Origin: Roseovarius sp. | Lineage (GTDB): Bacteria > Pseudomonadota > Alphaproteobacteria > Rhodobacterales > Rhodobacteraceae | DNA: 64,000 nucleotides | Assembly: GCF_027019125.1 (NCBI RefSeq) | Contig: NZ_JALUXE010000027.1 | Span: forward strand, 434,001-498,000 | Direction: 5' to 3' | In this document: positions 8,686 to 17,431 of the stretch, piece after piece | Position numbering within the stretch: position 1 is the stretch's first letter | Layout of the letters: the number at the start of each line of letters is the position of its first letter | Made by a program: the position numbers and the translations under genes | The notes under the pieces: generated by a model | Database searches by the model: none | What the model was told of the DNA's origin: nothing | Seen by the model: only the letters and a program-made list of their open reading frames with translations

Positions 8686-10259
8686 CCGCCGCGATACGGA
8701 ATGCCCAATGGGACGTGATCGTCATCGGCACCGGCATGGGCGGTGGCCTCATCGGGCGCAGGCTGGCCGAGCGCGGGCTCAAGGTGCTTTTCGTCGAGAA
8801 AGGCCCCCAAGGCCACCGCTCCGAGCGTCAGGGCCTCAACCCCGAAATCTTCGATCCCACCGCCCGCTTGCTGCGCGGCTATTGGCCGGGGCCGATCCGG
8901 GCGCAGATCAATGGGCGTGCCTCGGAATTCCTTGGTCCCATCGGGGCCGGGGTGGGCGGCTCGTCCGTATTCTACGCCGCCACGCTGGAACGCCCCGAAC
9001 GCCACGATCTCGAGGCGACAGAGACCCGCCCGCACCCGACCGGCGGCTGGCCCGTGGGCTTTGACGCGATGCGCGACTGGTATGCAGAGGCCGAGGACCT
9101 GCTGCACATCTGTGGCGATCCCGATCCGCTCTCGCCCGAGGCGGTCACGCCGCTGCGCCCGGCACCGCCGCTCTCGGCTCCCGATGCCGCCCTCATGCAG
9201 AGCCTGCGCGCGGTGGGGCTGCATCCCTATCGCCTCCATGCCGCGATCCGCCATGTGCCGGGGTGCCATGATTGCCTGGGCGTCAAATGCCCCAAACCCT
9301 GCAAGATGGATGGCCGCTCTGCGGGCGTGGAACCGGCCCTTGCCACCGGCAATGCGGCCCTTCTGGATCGTGCCGAGGTGCGCCGCCTCTGCGGCACGGC
9401 CCAGACCATCACCCATATCGAGGTCACACGCGATGGCGAGAGCTTCACGCTCACAGCCCCCCAGATCGTGCTCGCCGCAGGCGCGCTTGGCTCGCCCCGC
9501 CTGCTTTTGGCCTCCGCATCCGAGCACTGGCCCGAGGGCTGCGCCAATGGCTCCGGCCTTGTGGGGCGCAACCTCATGTTTCACCTCAACGAGATTTTCG
9601 CCCTCTGGCCGCCGCGCGGCACGCCCGACAGCGGCCCGAGCAAGGCGATCTCGCTCCGCGATTTCTACCACAGCGATGGCCAACGCTTTGGCACGGTGCA
9701 GTCGATGGGCATCGCGGCGGGCTATGGCGAAATCGTGCATACCTTGAACGGCATGTTCGACCGTTCCGCCCTGCGCCATATCCGCCCCTTGCGCCATTTC
9801 ACCCGGCTGCCTGCGGCCCTTGCGGCGCGGATATTGGGGCGGGCGCAGGTCTTTGTCGGGCTGATGGAGGATCTGGGATACCCCGAAAACCGCGTCACCT
9901 ATGATCGCACCGCGCCCGATGCCATCGACATCAGCTACACGCTGCACCCCGAATTGCTCGCGCGCCGCCGCGCCTTTCGCCAGGCTATCCGGGCGGGGCT
10001 GCGCGGGCACCGGCGGCTCTTTCTCACCCATACGCCAGAGTTGAACTTTGGCCATCCCTGCGGCACGCTGCGGTTCGGCACCGATCCCGGCTCCAGCGTG
10101 CTTGACCCCGACTGCCGGGCGCATGGGCTTGATAATCTCCATGTGGCGGATGCCTCTTTCATGCCCTCGTCCATGGGGGTCAACCCAAGCCTCACCATCG
10201 CGGCCAACGCGCTGCGCGTGGCCGAGGCCATCGCCCGCCGCAGAAAGGCCATGACATGA
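8682..10259 (+). CDS. GMC-family FAD-dependent oxidoreductase
   Basis: 525-aa flavoprotein. The N-terminal dinucleotide fold has VIVIGTGMGGG at about residues 13-23, then a GMC glycine loop GAGVGGSSVFY. The C-terminal half ends with the active-site region: H of GHPCGTLRFG and N of SMGVNPSLTIAANALRVAEAI. A cluster of four cysteines, C195, C198, C203 and C207, matches the Cys-rich insert seen in some GMC dehydrogenases. It overlaps the acyltransferase (ATGA) and the SDR after it (ATGA). Because every other gene in the unit handles polysaccharide, it probably oxidises a sugar or lipid-linked sugar. Substrate unknown. Confidence 0.8.
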   Translation: MTAAIRNAQWDVIVIGTGMGGGLIGRRLAERGLKVLFVEKGPQGHRSERQGLNPEIFDPTARLLRGYWPGPIRAQINGRASEFLGPIGAGVGGSSVFYAATLERPERHDLEATETRPHPTGGWPVGFDAMRDWYAEAEDLLHICGDPDPLSPEAVTPLRPAPPLSAPDAALMQSLRAVGLHPYRLHAAIRHVPGCHDCLGVKCPKPCKMDGRSAGVEPALATGNAALLDRAEVRRLCGTAQTITHIEVTRDGESFTLTAPQIVLAAGALGSPRLLLASASEHWPEGCANGSGLVGRNLMFHLNEIFALWPPRGTPDSGPSKAISLRDFYHSDGQRFGTVQSMGIAAGYGEIVHTLNGMFDRSALRHIRPLRHFTRLPAALAARILGRAQVFVGLMEDLGYPENRVTYDRTAPDAIDISYTLHPELLARRRAFRQAIRAGLRGHRRLFLTHTPELNFGHPCGTLRFGTDPGSSVLDPDCRAHGLDNLHVADASFMPSSMGVNPSLTIAANALRVAEAIARRRKAMT

Positions 10260-11017
10260 GGCTCTCGGACGGATTGGCGGTCGTCACCGGCGCAGGCGGC
10301 GGTTTGGGGCGCGCGCTCGCTCTGGACCTTGCGGCGCGCGGTCAGCGCGTCGTGGCCATGGGGCGCGCGCCCGAGGGGATTGCCGAGACCGCCGCCATGG
10401 ACCCAAGCGGCCGGATCACGCCCGTCACCGCCGATGTTGCGGACCCCCAGGCGCTGCGCGCGGCCTTTGCCCAGATCACCCGAAACGCGCCGGTGACGCT
10501 GCTCGTCAACAACGCCGCCATCTACCCGCGCCGCGATTTTCTGGATGAAACCCCCGAAAGCTTTGCCGAAACCGTGGCGATCAATCTCGGTGGCACCGTG
10601 GCCTGCACCCGGCTGGCCCTCGACAGCATGGTCGAGACCGGCTTTGGCCGCATCCTCAATGTCTCGACCTTTGCCGATCTGGCCCCCTTGCCCGCCTCCT
10701 CGGCCTATGCGGTGTCCAAGGGGGCAGGGCGCATCCTGACGCGCGCGCTTCTGGCCGACCTTGCCGATCGCTTTCCGGGGATCGTCCTGACCGACTGGAT
10801 GCCCGGAATGCTGGCCACCCGCATGGGTGTGTCCCATGGGCTTGATCCGGCGCAGGCTGCACGCTGGGGTGCCGCGCTTGCGCTCTGGCACGATCCCTCG
10901 CTCAATGGCGCGGTGTTCGAGCAGGATCGCGAAATCCTGCCCGTGCGCGGCCTCAAGGGCCGGATCAAGGATACGCTTCTCCTGCGGCGCCGCCGCCCGC
11001 GCGTGATCCAGACCTGA
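10256..11017 (+). CDS. short-chain dehydrogenase/reductase (SDR)
   Basis: 253-aa classical SDR. The cofactor-binding TGAGGGLG lies at about residues 11-18, NNAA at about 84-87, and the catalytic set is Ser of NVSTF plus Tyr and Lys of SAYAVSKGAG. An acidic or basic discriminator after beta-2 is ambiguous (MGRAPE), hinting at NADP(H). It is the last gene of the cluster, joined to the GMC gene by ATGA. A flavin oxidoreductase followed by an SDR recalls two-step epimerases such as DprE1/DprE2, although DprE1 belongs to a different flavoprotein family. Substrate unknown. Confidence 0.82.
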   Translation: MRLSDGLAVVTGAGGGLGRALALDLAARGQRVVAMGRAPEGIAETAAMDPSGRITPVTADVADPQALRAAFAQITRNAPVTLLVNNAAIYPRRDFLDETPESFAETVAINLGGTVACTRLALDSMVETGFGRILNVSTFADLAPLPASSAYAVSKGAGRILTRALLADLADRFPGIVLTDWMPGMLATRMGVSHGLDPAQAARWGAALALWHDPSLNGAVFEQDREILPVRGLKGRIKDTLLLRRRRPRVIQT

Positions 11018-11020
11018 GCC

Positions 11021-11632
11021 TTAGCGGCAATAGGGCCCGTTGCCGTGCTTGGCGGTGTCGAAATGCAGATGGTCCTGATGATGCCGGTCTGAATTCGGCC
11101 CCAGAACCGTGCCGAATGTCCCGCAGGCCTCGCCATGCACCCGCTTGAGGATGCGCCCCTCATGGCCCCGGCCCCAATCCCGCAGCACCGAGATTTCCGA
11201 GCCATCCTTGAGCAGCAGGGCCGATATGTCGATCGCCTTGCCGCGCCCATGTTCGGAAATCCGCGCGCCCGGCTGGCTGTTGCGCGTGCGGCAGACGTAA
11301 TGCGCCGGCACCTGCAACCCCGTCAGACCGCCGCCCATACGCCCAACGGCAGGTTTGGCGCTGCGCTTGACCCAACTCCCAAGCGCCCGCGCGGTGGGGC
11401 AATCGAGCGTCGCCGCCTGGCTCAGCCGCACGCCATGCACCGTTTCTAGCCGCACGGCACGCTCGATCCCGCAGCCATTCACCTCATGATGCTGAAAGCC
11501 CGAAATCGACCCCGACAGGCCCGGATCACCACAGAGGCCACCGCCCCGGCTCACCTCGTCATTGTCGCTGCGCCCACAGCCTGACGCGATCAGGCTCAGC
11601 CCCGCGGCGATTCCCAGAACCGCGCGTCTCAT
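11021..11632 (-). CDS. extensin-family (ExtensinC domain) lipoprotein
   Basis: 203-aa predicted lipoprotein: the N-terminus MRRAVLGIAAGLSLIASGCG has a lipobox ending at Cys19. The mature part holds the ExtensinC domain, with CPTARALGSWV, SEHGRGKAIDIS and HHQDHLHFD. The histidines and aspartate resemble the metal site of D-Ala-D-Ala/LAS-type peptidases, so a cell-wall role is likely. Start at 11632 overlaps the tyrA stop (ATGA) and gives the signal peptide; a longer frame from 11842 only adds sequence antisense-like in character. Last gene of the hisC-tyrA run. Confidence 0.82.
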   Translation of the reverse strand: MRRAVLGIAAGLSLIASGCGRSDNDEVSRGGGLCGDPGLSGSISGFQHHEVNGCGIERAVRLETVHGVRLSQAATLDCPTARALGSWVKRSAKPAVGRMGGGLTGLQVPAHYVCRTRNSQPGARISEHGRGKAIDISALLLKDGSEISVLRDWGRGHEGRILKRVHGEACGTFGTVLGPNSDRHHQDHLHFDTAKHGNGPYCR

Positions 11633-12546
11633 GCCTTCTTGACCCGGCCGAAATCCGGCGCGGCGGTGTCCTGCCCAGCTTCTATGATGCCCCGTCGAAT
11701 GGCGCGGGTGCGGGTGAAATAAGCGTGCAGATGGTCGCCGTCCCCAATGCGAATGGCGCGTTGCAGCGCAAACAACTCCTCGGTAAAGCGGCCCAGAATT
11801 TCCAATGTCGCCTCCTTGTTGTTGAGAAACACATCGCGCCACATGGTCGGGTCGGACGCGGCAATCCGGGTGAAATCCCGGAACCCGGCGGCGGAATACT
11901 TGATCACCTCGCTATCGGTCACGCGGCGCAGATCGTCGGCCACGCCGACCATCGTGTAGGCGATCAGATGCGGCGCATGGCTTGTCACCGCCAGCACCAG
12001 ATCGTGATGCTCGGCGTCCATCTCATCGGTGTTCGACCCAAGCGCCTGCCAGAACGCCTCCAGCCGCTCCACCGCCGCCCGGTCGCTGCCCGCCTGCGGC
12101 ACGATCAGGCACCAGCGGTTGTCAAAAAGCTCGGCAAAGCCCGACCGCGGCCCCGAATGCTCGGTCCCCGCCAGCGGATGCGCCGGCACGAAATGCACGC
12201 CCGCCGGGATATGGGGGGCGACCGCCTCGATCACCGCCTTCTTGACCGATCCCACGTCGCTGACCGTGGCACCGGGCTTGAGCACGCCCGCGATCTCGGC
12301 GGCAACCGCCCCCATCGCGCCCACCGGCACGCAGAGCACCACCAGATCCGCGCCCGCCGCCGCCTCTGCCGCGCTGTCGCAAACCCGATCACAGAGACCG
12401 ATCTCGCGCGCCACATCCCGTGTCTGGGGCGAGCGCGCATAGCCCGTGATCTCTCCGGCCACGCCCGCGCGCTTCATCGCATGCGACATCGACGACGCGA
12501 TCAGCCCCAGCCCGATCAGCGCCACCCGGTCATAGATCTGCGCCAT
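11629..12546 (-). CDS. tyrA: prephenate/arogenate dehydrogenase family protein
   Basis: 305-aa NAD(P)-dependent dehydrogenase of tyrosine synthesis, oxidising prephenate and/or arogenate with loss of CO2. The Rossmann fold begins with VALIGLGLIASS; the catalytic-domain hallmarks FVPAHPLAGTEHSG and LVLAVTSHAPHLIAY contain the conserved histidines. The C-terminal helical domain includes FRDFTRIAASDPTMWRD. It follows hisC with a 1-nt TGATG overlap if ATG 12546 is used; GTG at 12549 is equally possible. The hisC-tyrA pairing resembles the Zymomonas hisH-tyrC arrangement, where the aminotransferase also serves aromatic amino acids. Confidence 0.9.
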   Translation of the reverse strand: MAQIYDRVALIGLGLIASSMSHAMKRAGVAGEITGYARSPQTRDVAREIGLCDRVCDSAAEAAAGADLVVLCVPVGAMGAVAAEIAGVLKPGATVSDVGSVKKAVIEAVAPHIPAGVHFVPAHPLAGTEHSGPRSGFAELFDNRWCLIVPQAGSDRAAVERLEAFWQALGSNTDEMDAEHHDLVLAVTSHAPHLIAYTMVGVADDLRRVTDSEVIKYSAAGFRDFTRIAASDPTMWRDVFLNNKEATLEILGRFTEELFALQRAIRIGDGDHLHAYFTRTRAIRRGIIEAGQDTAAPDFGRVKKA

Positions 12547-13628
12547 CACCGAACCCCCTTGAACTGACCGATCACATGCGCCACCCGGCGACAGGCGTAT
12601 TCCTCGCCCACCGTGATCCGCAACCCATTGGGAAAGCCATAGCCGCCCACCCGGCGCACGATGATCCCATCGGCGCGCAGCGCCGCATCGCAGGCCGCCG
12701 CCTCGTCCTCCGACTCAAACCGCGCCAGCACGAAATTGGCGTGGCTCTCGTCCACCGCAACACCGCTCTCGCGCAGCGCCTCGGTCAGCCAGGCCCGGTT
12801 GCGCAGCGTGTCGCTCACCACCTTGCCCAGCCATTCCTGATCCCGCACCGCCGCCTCGGCAGTGACAAGCTGCGTGGGCGACAGGTTGAAAGGCTGGCGA
12901 ATCCGGTTGAGCACGTCGATCATGGCGCGCTGCGCATAGCCCCAGCCGATCCGCAACCCGCCAAGTCCGTAAGCCTTGGAAAAGGTGCGCGTCATGATGA
13001 CATTGTCGCGCGCCTCGACCAGCGCCACACCCCCGTCATAACCTTCGGCGAATTCCGTATAGGCCCCATCCAGCACCAGAATGGCCCGCTCGGGCAGGCC
13101 ATCGGCCAGCCGCGCCAATTCCGCCTCGGGCAGGATGGTGCCGGTGGGATTGCCGGGATTGGCGATAAAGACGATCCGCGTCCGCGCCGTGCAGGCCGCC
13201 AGAATGGCGTCCACATCCACCACGCGCTCCCGCTCGGCCACACAGACCGGCGTCGCGCCCACCGCATGCGCGAGGATGGGATACATGGCAAAGCCGTGCT
13301 CGGTGTGGATCACCTCGTCACCCGCTCCGGCATAGGCTTGTGCCACGAATTGCAACACCTCGTCCGACCCCACGCCACAGATCACCCGCTCCGGGTCCAG
13401 CCCATGCGCTTCGGCAATCGCGCCGCGCAACTCGGCATGGTCGGTGCCGGGATAGCGATGCAGCGTCGCGGCAGAGCGGGCAAAGGCCGTCTTGGCCTTG
13501 TCCGACGGGCCATAAGGGCTCTCATTGGCCGAGAGTTTCAGCGGCTCGGCTTTGCCTGCAATCACGGCCTCGCCACTCTTGTAGAGCGCGATATCCATGA
13601 TGCCCGGCTGCGGCGTGATCTTGGTCAT
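12546..13628 (-). CDS. hisC: histidinol-phosphate aminotransferase
   Basis: 360-aa class I/II PLP aminotransferase that converts imidazole-acetol phosphate and glutamate to histidinol phosphate. NPGNPTG lies at 157-163, the PLP lysine is K218 in [15 protein letters not shown], and the N-terminal [11 protein letters not shown] and [12 protein letters not shown] are typical of HisC. Since tyrA follows directly, it may also transaminate prephenate or phenylpyruvate, as known for homologues. No other his genes are nearby. Transcribed toward tyrA, with rpsD upstream separated by an intrinsic terminator. Confidence 0.9.
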   Translation of the reverse strand: MTKITPQPGIMDIALYKSGEAVIAGKAEPLKLSANESPYGPSDKAKTAFARSAATLHRYPGTDHAELRGAIAEAHGLDPERVICGVGSDEVLQFVAQAYAGAGDEVIHTEHGFAMYPILAHAVGATPVCVAERERVVDVDAILAACTARTRIVFIANPGNPTGTILPEAELARLADGLPERAILVLDGAYTEFAEGYDGGVALVEARDNVIMTRTFSKAYGLGGLRIGWGYAQRAMIDVLNRIRQPFNLSPTQLVTAEAAVRDQEWLGKVVSDTLRNRAWLTEALRESGVAVDESHANFVLARFESEDEAAACDAALRADGIIVRRVGGYGFPNGLRITVGEEYACRRVAHVIGQFKGVR

Positions 13629-13683
13629 GTCATTCCCCGTCTGTCGCAGGAGGTTCTAGCTTTGGTGTCCCGGCTTGACCAGC

Positions 13684-13723
13684 ACCAAAAGGAAAAGGCC
13701 GCGGCGGTTTCCCGTCGCGGCCT
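13684..13723 (-). terminator. intrinsic terminator after rpsD
   Basis: Arms 13696-13707 and 13712-13723 pair at 11 of 12 positions around a short loop; read on the minus strand the hairpin is followed by a T-rich run (TTTTCCTTTT, complement of 13685-13695). It lies 20 bp after the rpsD stop. Confidence 0.88.
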
Positions 13724-13744
13724 CTTTCGTGCAGTTCAGAACGC

Positions 13745-14365
13745 TTAGTTCTGCGCGTAGAATTCGATCACGAGGTTCGGTTCCATCATCACCGGATAGG
13801 GCACATCCGACAGGCCGGGCTGACGGACAAAGGTTGCCTTCATCTTGGAATGATCCGCCTCGATGTAATCGGGCACGTCACGCTCGGCCAGTTGCACGGC
13901 CTCGAGCAGAACGGTCATCTGCTTGGAGCGGTCGCGGACCTCGATCACATCGCCCTCTTTCACACGGTAGGAGGGGATGTTGACCCGCTGACCATTCACG
14001 GTGACATGGCCATGGTTCACGAACTGGCGTGCGGCGAACATGGTCGGCACGAATTTGGCGCGGTAAACCACGGCATCCAGACGACGCTCCAAGAGGCCGA
14101 TCAGGTTCTCGCCGGTGTCGCCCTTCAGACGCTCGGCCTCGGCATAGATGCGGCGGAACTGCTTTTCGGTCAGGTCGCCGTAATAGCCCTTCAGCTTCTG
14201 CTTGGCGCGCAGCTGCAAGCCGAAGTCAGAGATCTTGGCCTTGCGGCGCTGACCGTGCTGGCCGGGGCCATATTCACGCTTGTTGACGGGGGATTTCGGA
14301 CGGCCCCAGATGTTTTCACCCATCCGGCGGTCAATTTTGTACTTGGCAGACGTGCGTTTGGTCAC
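13745..14365 (-). CDS. rpsD: 30S ribosomal protein S4
   Basis: 206-aa primary 16S-rRNA-binding protein of the small subunit. The N-terminus [19 protein letters not shown] is the alphaproteobacterial S4 type and the S4 RNA-binding domain is at about 95-160 ([28 protein letters not shown]). The start codon is GTG at 14365, supported by AAGGAG 6-10 nt upstream. Monocistronic here, outside the alpha operon, with a strong terminator downstream. Confidence 0.97.
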   Translation of the reverse strand: MTKRTSAKYKIDRRMGENIWGRPKSPVNKREYGPGQHGQRRKAKISDFGLQLRAKQKLKGYYGDLTEKQFRRIYAEAERLKGDTGENLIGLLERRLDAVVYRAKFVPTMFAARQFVNHGHVTVNGQRVNIPSYRVKEGDVIEVRDRSKQMTVLLEAVQLAERDVPDYIEADHSKMKATFVRQPGLSDVPYPVMMEPNLVIEFYAQN

Positions 14366-14530
14366 GGCTGATCTCCTTCACTTGAATCGAAGGGCGTTGT
14401 CCTCTGCGTCCCGGCACGTTCCGGTCGGCCGACAGGAATCCCCTTGCGGGGCCCACCAACACCAATGAAGCCGCGCTTATACAGGCGCGCCAGCGGGTGT
14501 CAACAGGGGTGTTGCGGGTTCAACGCCCGC

Positions 14531-15061
14531 TTACCCCGCCTGCCGGATATGCGCCAGCAGCGTCTCGGCATCCGACACCTTGACCGGCACGCCCGCCGGG
14601 TTGTCCTGTAGCCCCGGCTCCGCGAACATCGCCGTGATCACCCCATCCTCGACGAGCATGGAATAGCGCCAGCTGCGCTTGCCCATGCCCTGACGCGAGC
14701 GGTCCACCAGCATGCCCAGACCCGCAGCAAAATCGCCATTGCCATCGGGCAGCATCATGGTCTTTTCGATCCCCTGCGCCTTGCCCCATTGAAACATCAC
14801 GAAGGCGTCGTTCACGGCGGTGCAGATCACCCGGTCGATCCCGGCAGCGATGAATGCGTCGTAGAGCCGCTCATACCCCGGCAGGTGGCTCTCGGAACAG
14901 GCAGGCGTGAACGCGCCCGGCAGGCCAAAAACCACCACGCGCTTGCCGGCGAAAATATCGGCGGTGCTCAGATCCTTCCATTCAAAGGGATTGTCGCCCT
15001 CAAGGGCAGGATTGCGCACGCGGGTATGAAAGATGACATCAGGGACGGTTTTGGCGGTCAC
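14531..15061 (-). CDS. peroxiredoxin, Prx5/hybrid type
   Basis: Thiol peroxidase of 176 aa that reduces H2O2 and alkyl hydroperoxides. The peroxidatic site is PGAFTPACSESHLPGY with the catalytic cysteine at residue 55. The WGKAQG, DGNGDFAAGLGM and WRYSMLVEDG segments place it in the atypical Prx5-like group often reduced by glutathione or glutaredoxin. GTG at 15061 is preferred because GGAG lies 8 nt upstream and the protein then begins at the family's usual place; ATG at 15109 would add 16 residues with no clear ribosome site. Stands alone between rpsD and the Hint-protein gene. Confidence 0.88.
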   Translation of the reverse strand: MTAKTVPDVIFHTRVRNPALEGDNPFEWKDLSTADIFAGKRVVVFGLPGAFTPACSESHLPGYERLYDAFIAAGIDRVICTAVNDAFVMFQWGKAQGIEKTMMLPDGNGDFAAGLGMLVDRSRQGMGKRSWRYSMLVEDGVITAMFAEPGLQDNPAGVPVKVSDAETLLAHIRQAG

Positions 15062-15150
15062 GTCGGGATCTCCGGTTGAGGCTGGGACTGTTCCCCCGAC
15101 ATAACCCACCCGCGCGCGCGGTAAAGGGCTAAACCCACTGAAATCCGCCC

Positions 15151-15195
15151 TTCATCTGGCCCGAAATACCTCGGGGGTCCGGGGGCAGCGCCCCC
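15151..15195. repeat. dispersed intergenic repeat, copy 1
   Basis: A TTCATCTGGCC(c)GAAATACC block and CTCGGGGG run is followed by GGGGGCAGCGCCCCC, which folds to a GC-rich hairpin. A second copy lies at 24254-24318, identical at nearly all positions of the first part. It sits just beyond the stop of the Hint-protein gene. Similar elements are widespread in Roseobacter-group genomes. Confidence 0.75.
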
Positions 15196-15200
15196 GCACC

Positions 15201-16265
15201 TTATGCCGCCTCATGCGCGAGGATTGCCGCCTCTGACGCGTTCAGACAGCGCCGGGCATAGCCACCATAGAGATTGGGCTCGTATTCCAGATTGGGATTG
15301 ATCGCCAAGAGCCGCGCGCGGTCGTCGTCGTCCAGCGTCGACAGCGCCGTGCTCGCGGGGTGAAAGCTCTCGGTTTCGAGGCCATTGGCCCAGATGATCT
15401 GATGGCGCGGCAACAGCAGGTGAATATACGTCACCTCGCGAGAGGCCAGATCCACCGCCACCGTGTCATTGTTGATCAGGTCGCGCGCCATCACCAGCAC
15501 CTCGGGCGTGTTGAAGAGCGCGCGCGCCACATCGCCCCGCACCAGCATCCGGTGTTCCGGGCTGACCAGCAATTCCGCATCCGGCCGCCCGATGCCAAGC
15601 GCCCCGGCCCGCAACCGGATCGGCCGCAGCTTGGGCATGGCAAAGAGCCGTGCGCCGGTCATCCTGCGACTGCCGATCCACTGGATTTCCTCGGCGCCGT
15701 TGTCGCGGGTCTGCACATGGTCGCCTTCGCGCAGCTCCTCAACCAGACGCGGGCCTTCGGGTGTCTCGATCCGCGTGCCTGGGGTGAAACAGATGACACC
15801 CCCGCTCGCCGGTCCGGTCGACGCCCCGCGCATTCCCTCCAGCGAGTGATGCACGATCCACATGTCCCGACCGCGCGGCGGAATTTCATCGTGAAACATC
15901 AAGAGCGGGGTGCCCTCGTTGCCCACCTCTATGATCGTGACCGTATAGCTGCGCGTGCCGTCCGTGACGACGAAACCCAGATCCATCAGCGGCTCTTCCA
16001 CCTCCACCGGACCCAGATCGCGCGTGTTGTTCATCGCCGCGCCCACCAGGCGCCGCACCATCCGTGCCGCACGTTTGCGGTTTACGGTTTCCCCATTCGC
16101 CCCTTCCAGACGCAACAGTTGGTTCGGTCCGTCGACGCGCACCGCATCGCCCCGCCAGGACCATGTTTGCCCCACCGAAAGCGACTGCACCGGCGCAGTC
16201 GTGATCCCGTCCAGTTCAGTTTGCGACCAGGAAATGACGAACGTGCCTCGAAAGCCCGTCCCCAT
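15201..16265 (-). CDS. Hint-domain (hedgehog/intein-like) protein
   Basis: 354-aa protein with a C-terminal Hint domain from about residue 157 to 330. The domain opens at C159 in VICFTPGTRIETPEGPRLVEEL, has the block-B type SPEHRMLV, and closes with LLPRHQIIWANGLETESFHP. Such Hint_2 proteins are frequent in Rhodobacteraceae, and many are linked to secreted repeats. Here the first 150 residues are unidentified and no RTX repeats are seen, so any cleavage at C159 would release an N-terminal piece of unknown role. Autoprocessing is known for Hint domains in general but not shown here. Monocistronic, with an AT-rich upstream region. Confidence 0.82.
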   Translation of the reverse strand: MGTGFRGTFVISWSQTELDGITTAPVQSLSVGQTWSWRGDAVRVDGPNQLLRLEGANGETVNRKRAARMVRRLVGAAMNNTRDLGPVEVEEPLMDLGFVVTDGTRSYTVTIIEVGNEGTPLLMFHDEIPPRGRDMWIVHHSLEGMRGASTGPASGGVICFTPGTRIETPEGPRLVEELREGDHVQTRDNGAEEIQWIGSRRMTGARLFAMPKLRPIRLRAGALGIGRPDAELLVSPEHRMLVRGDVARALFNTPEVLVMARDLINNDTVAVDLASREVTYIHLLLPRHQIIWANGLETESFHPASTALSTLDDDDRARLLAINPNLEYEPNLYGGYARRCLNASEAAILAHEAA

Positions 16266-16370
16266 AACCCTGACTGCCTGCCTCTTCGTTTTTATTATCG
16301 CGTTATTTTTTTTATTATCGTCAAAGTAGCAAAGGCGAATCAGTCTGAAAAGCCCTTGATTGCATTTTTG

Positions 16371-17303
16371 TCAGAACCGCAGCCTGAACTGCACAGCGCC
16401 CAGAAACTGCCCCTCGCGCTGCTCGTCGAATTCCTCGCTCAGCCAGGTCAGCCCGTAAAAGAGCGCGGCCCCGTTGCGGTTCTCCCAATGCAGACCGGCG
16501 CGCACCCGTGTGCGGTCCTCGGTCAGGGTGACACCGCTGCGCGCGGGCAGGTAATCGCTGTCATCGACATAGGCAATGTCGGCCCCCAGGAGAAATGCCG
16601 TGCCCGCCTGCTCGGCGCGCACCACGCGGTAGCGATGGCCCGTGACCGCATCGCGCACCTGCAACTCGCCGCGCCCGATGTCCCCAAAGGTGATGTCCGC
16701 GCCCGCCCGGATCAGGTCCTCGACCCCCAGCCGCGCCTCGGCAAAGGGGCGCAACCGCGCAAAGCCCAGCTCGAACTCGCGGCTCGCTTCGAACACGCCC
16801 GAGGGGCGGATACCATCGTCGATCTGGTTGCGCCGGACCCGCCGACCCACGTCGCGCCCGCCTAGAAAGCCGTGCAAAAAATCTTGAAAATCATCAAGCT
16901 GCGTCTGCGGCCCGGTCACGATCAGGTCCGCGCCCAAGGCGTAATCCACCTGAGCCTTCTGGAAATGCGTATGCAGCCCAAAGCCGAGCGCGCCAACATA
17001 GGGCCGGTCCAGCGCGGCAGGGCGGCTCAGGTTCTCGGGCGCAATCACCTCGCCGTGAAACCGGAATTCCAGAATCTGCCCGATGCGCTCTGGCGCGTGA
17101 CCCTGCCATGCGGGTCCCCAAACCCGGCTCGACGTGATCGACCCGGTGCGCCACCGATCGTCCGTGTCACCCAGAACGTCATTGGTAAACAACAGGCCAT
17201 AGCCCAGCTTTTGCCGCCCTTCGGATTGTGCCGAGGCGACCGTGCTCAGGCCCAGTGTCAATGCCAGAAACGCCCCGAGGGCAATGGCGAAACCACGTGT
17301 CAT
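16371..17303 (-). CDS. LpxR-like lipid A 3'-O-deacylase family protein
   Basis: 310-aa outer-membrane beta-barrel. A signal peptide covers residues 1-25 (VASA|Q). The pattern fits the LpxR (DUF2219) family: FTNDVLGDTDDRWRTGS with N41/D42 near the mature N-terminus, DRPYVGALGFG at about 99-109, and H144 in DFLHGFLGG at the place of the catalytic histidine. The C-terminal strand ends in Phe (FRLRF), as barrels do. LpxR removes the 3'-acyloxyacyl chain of lipid A in Salmonella; whether this homologue acts on lipid A is inference. Monocistronic. Confidence 0.8.
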   Translation of the reverse strand: MTRGFAIALGAFLALTLGLSTVASAQSEGRQKLGYGLLFTNDVLGDTDDRWRTGSITSSRVWGPAWQGHAPERIGQILEFRFHGEVIAPENLSRPAALDRPYVGALGFGLHTHFQKAQVDYALGADLIVTGPQTQLDDFQDFLHGFLGGRDVGRRVRRNQIDDGIRPSGVFEASREFELGFARLRPFAEARLGVEDLIRAGADITFGDIGRGELQVRDAVTGHRYRVVRAEQAGTAFLLGADIAYVDDSDYLPARSGVTLTEDRTRVRAGLHWENRNGAALFYGLTWLSEEFDEQREGQFLGAVQFRLRF

Positions 17304-17431
17304 GCGTCACGTCCCCATATTTTGCCCCCCGGCGGGGTCTGATTAGCAAACCCTCGGGCGAATTGACCAGCTAAACTTTACCATTCCGTGAAACCGTGGC
17401 GCAAATCCCATGGTGGGCAGGGGCGCCATCG

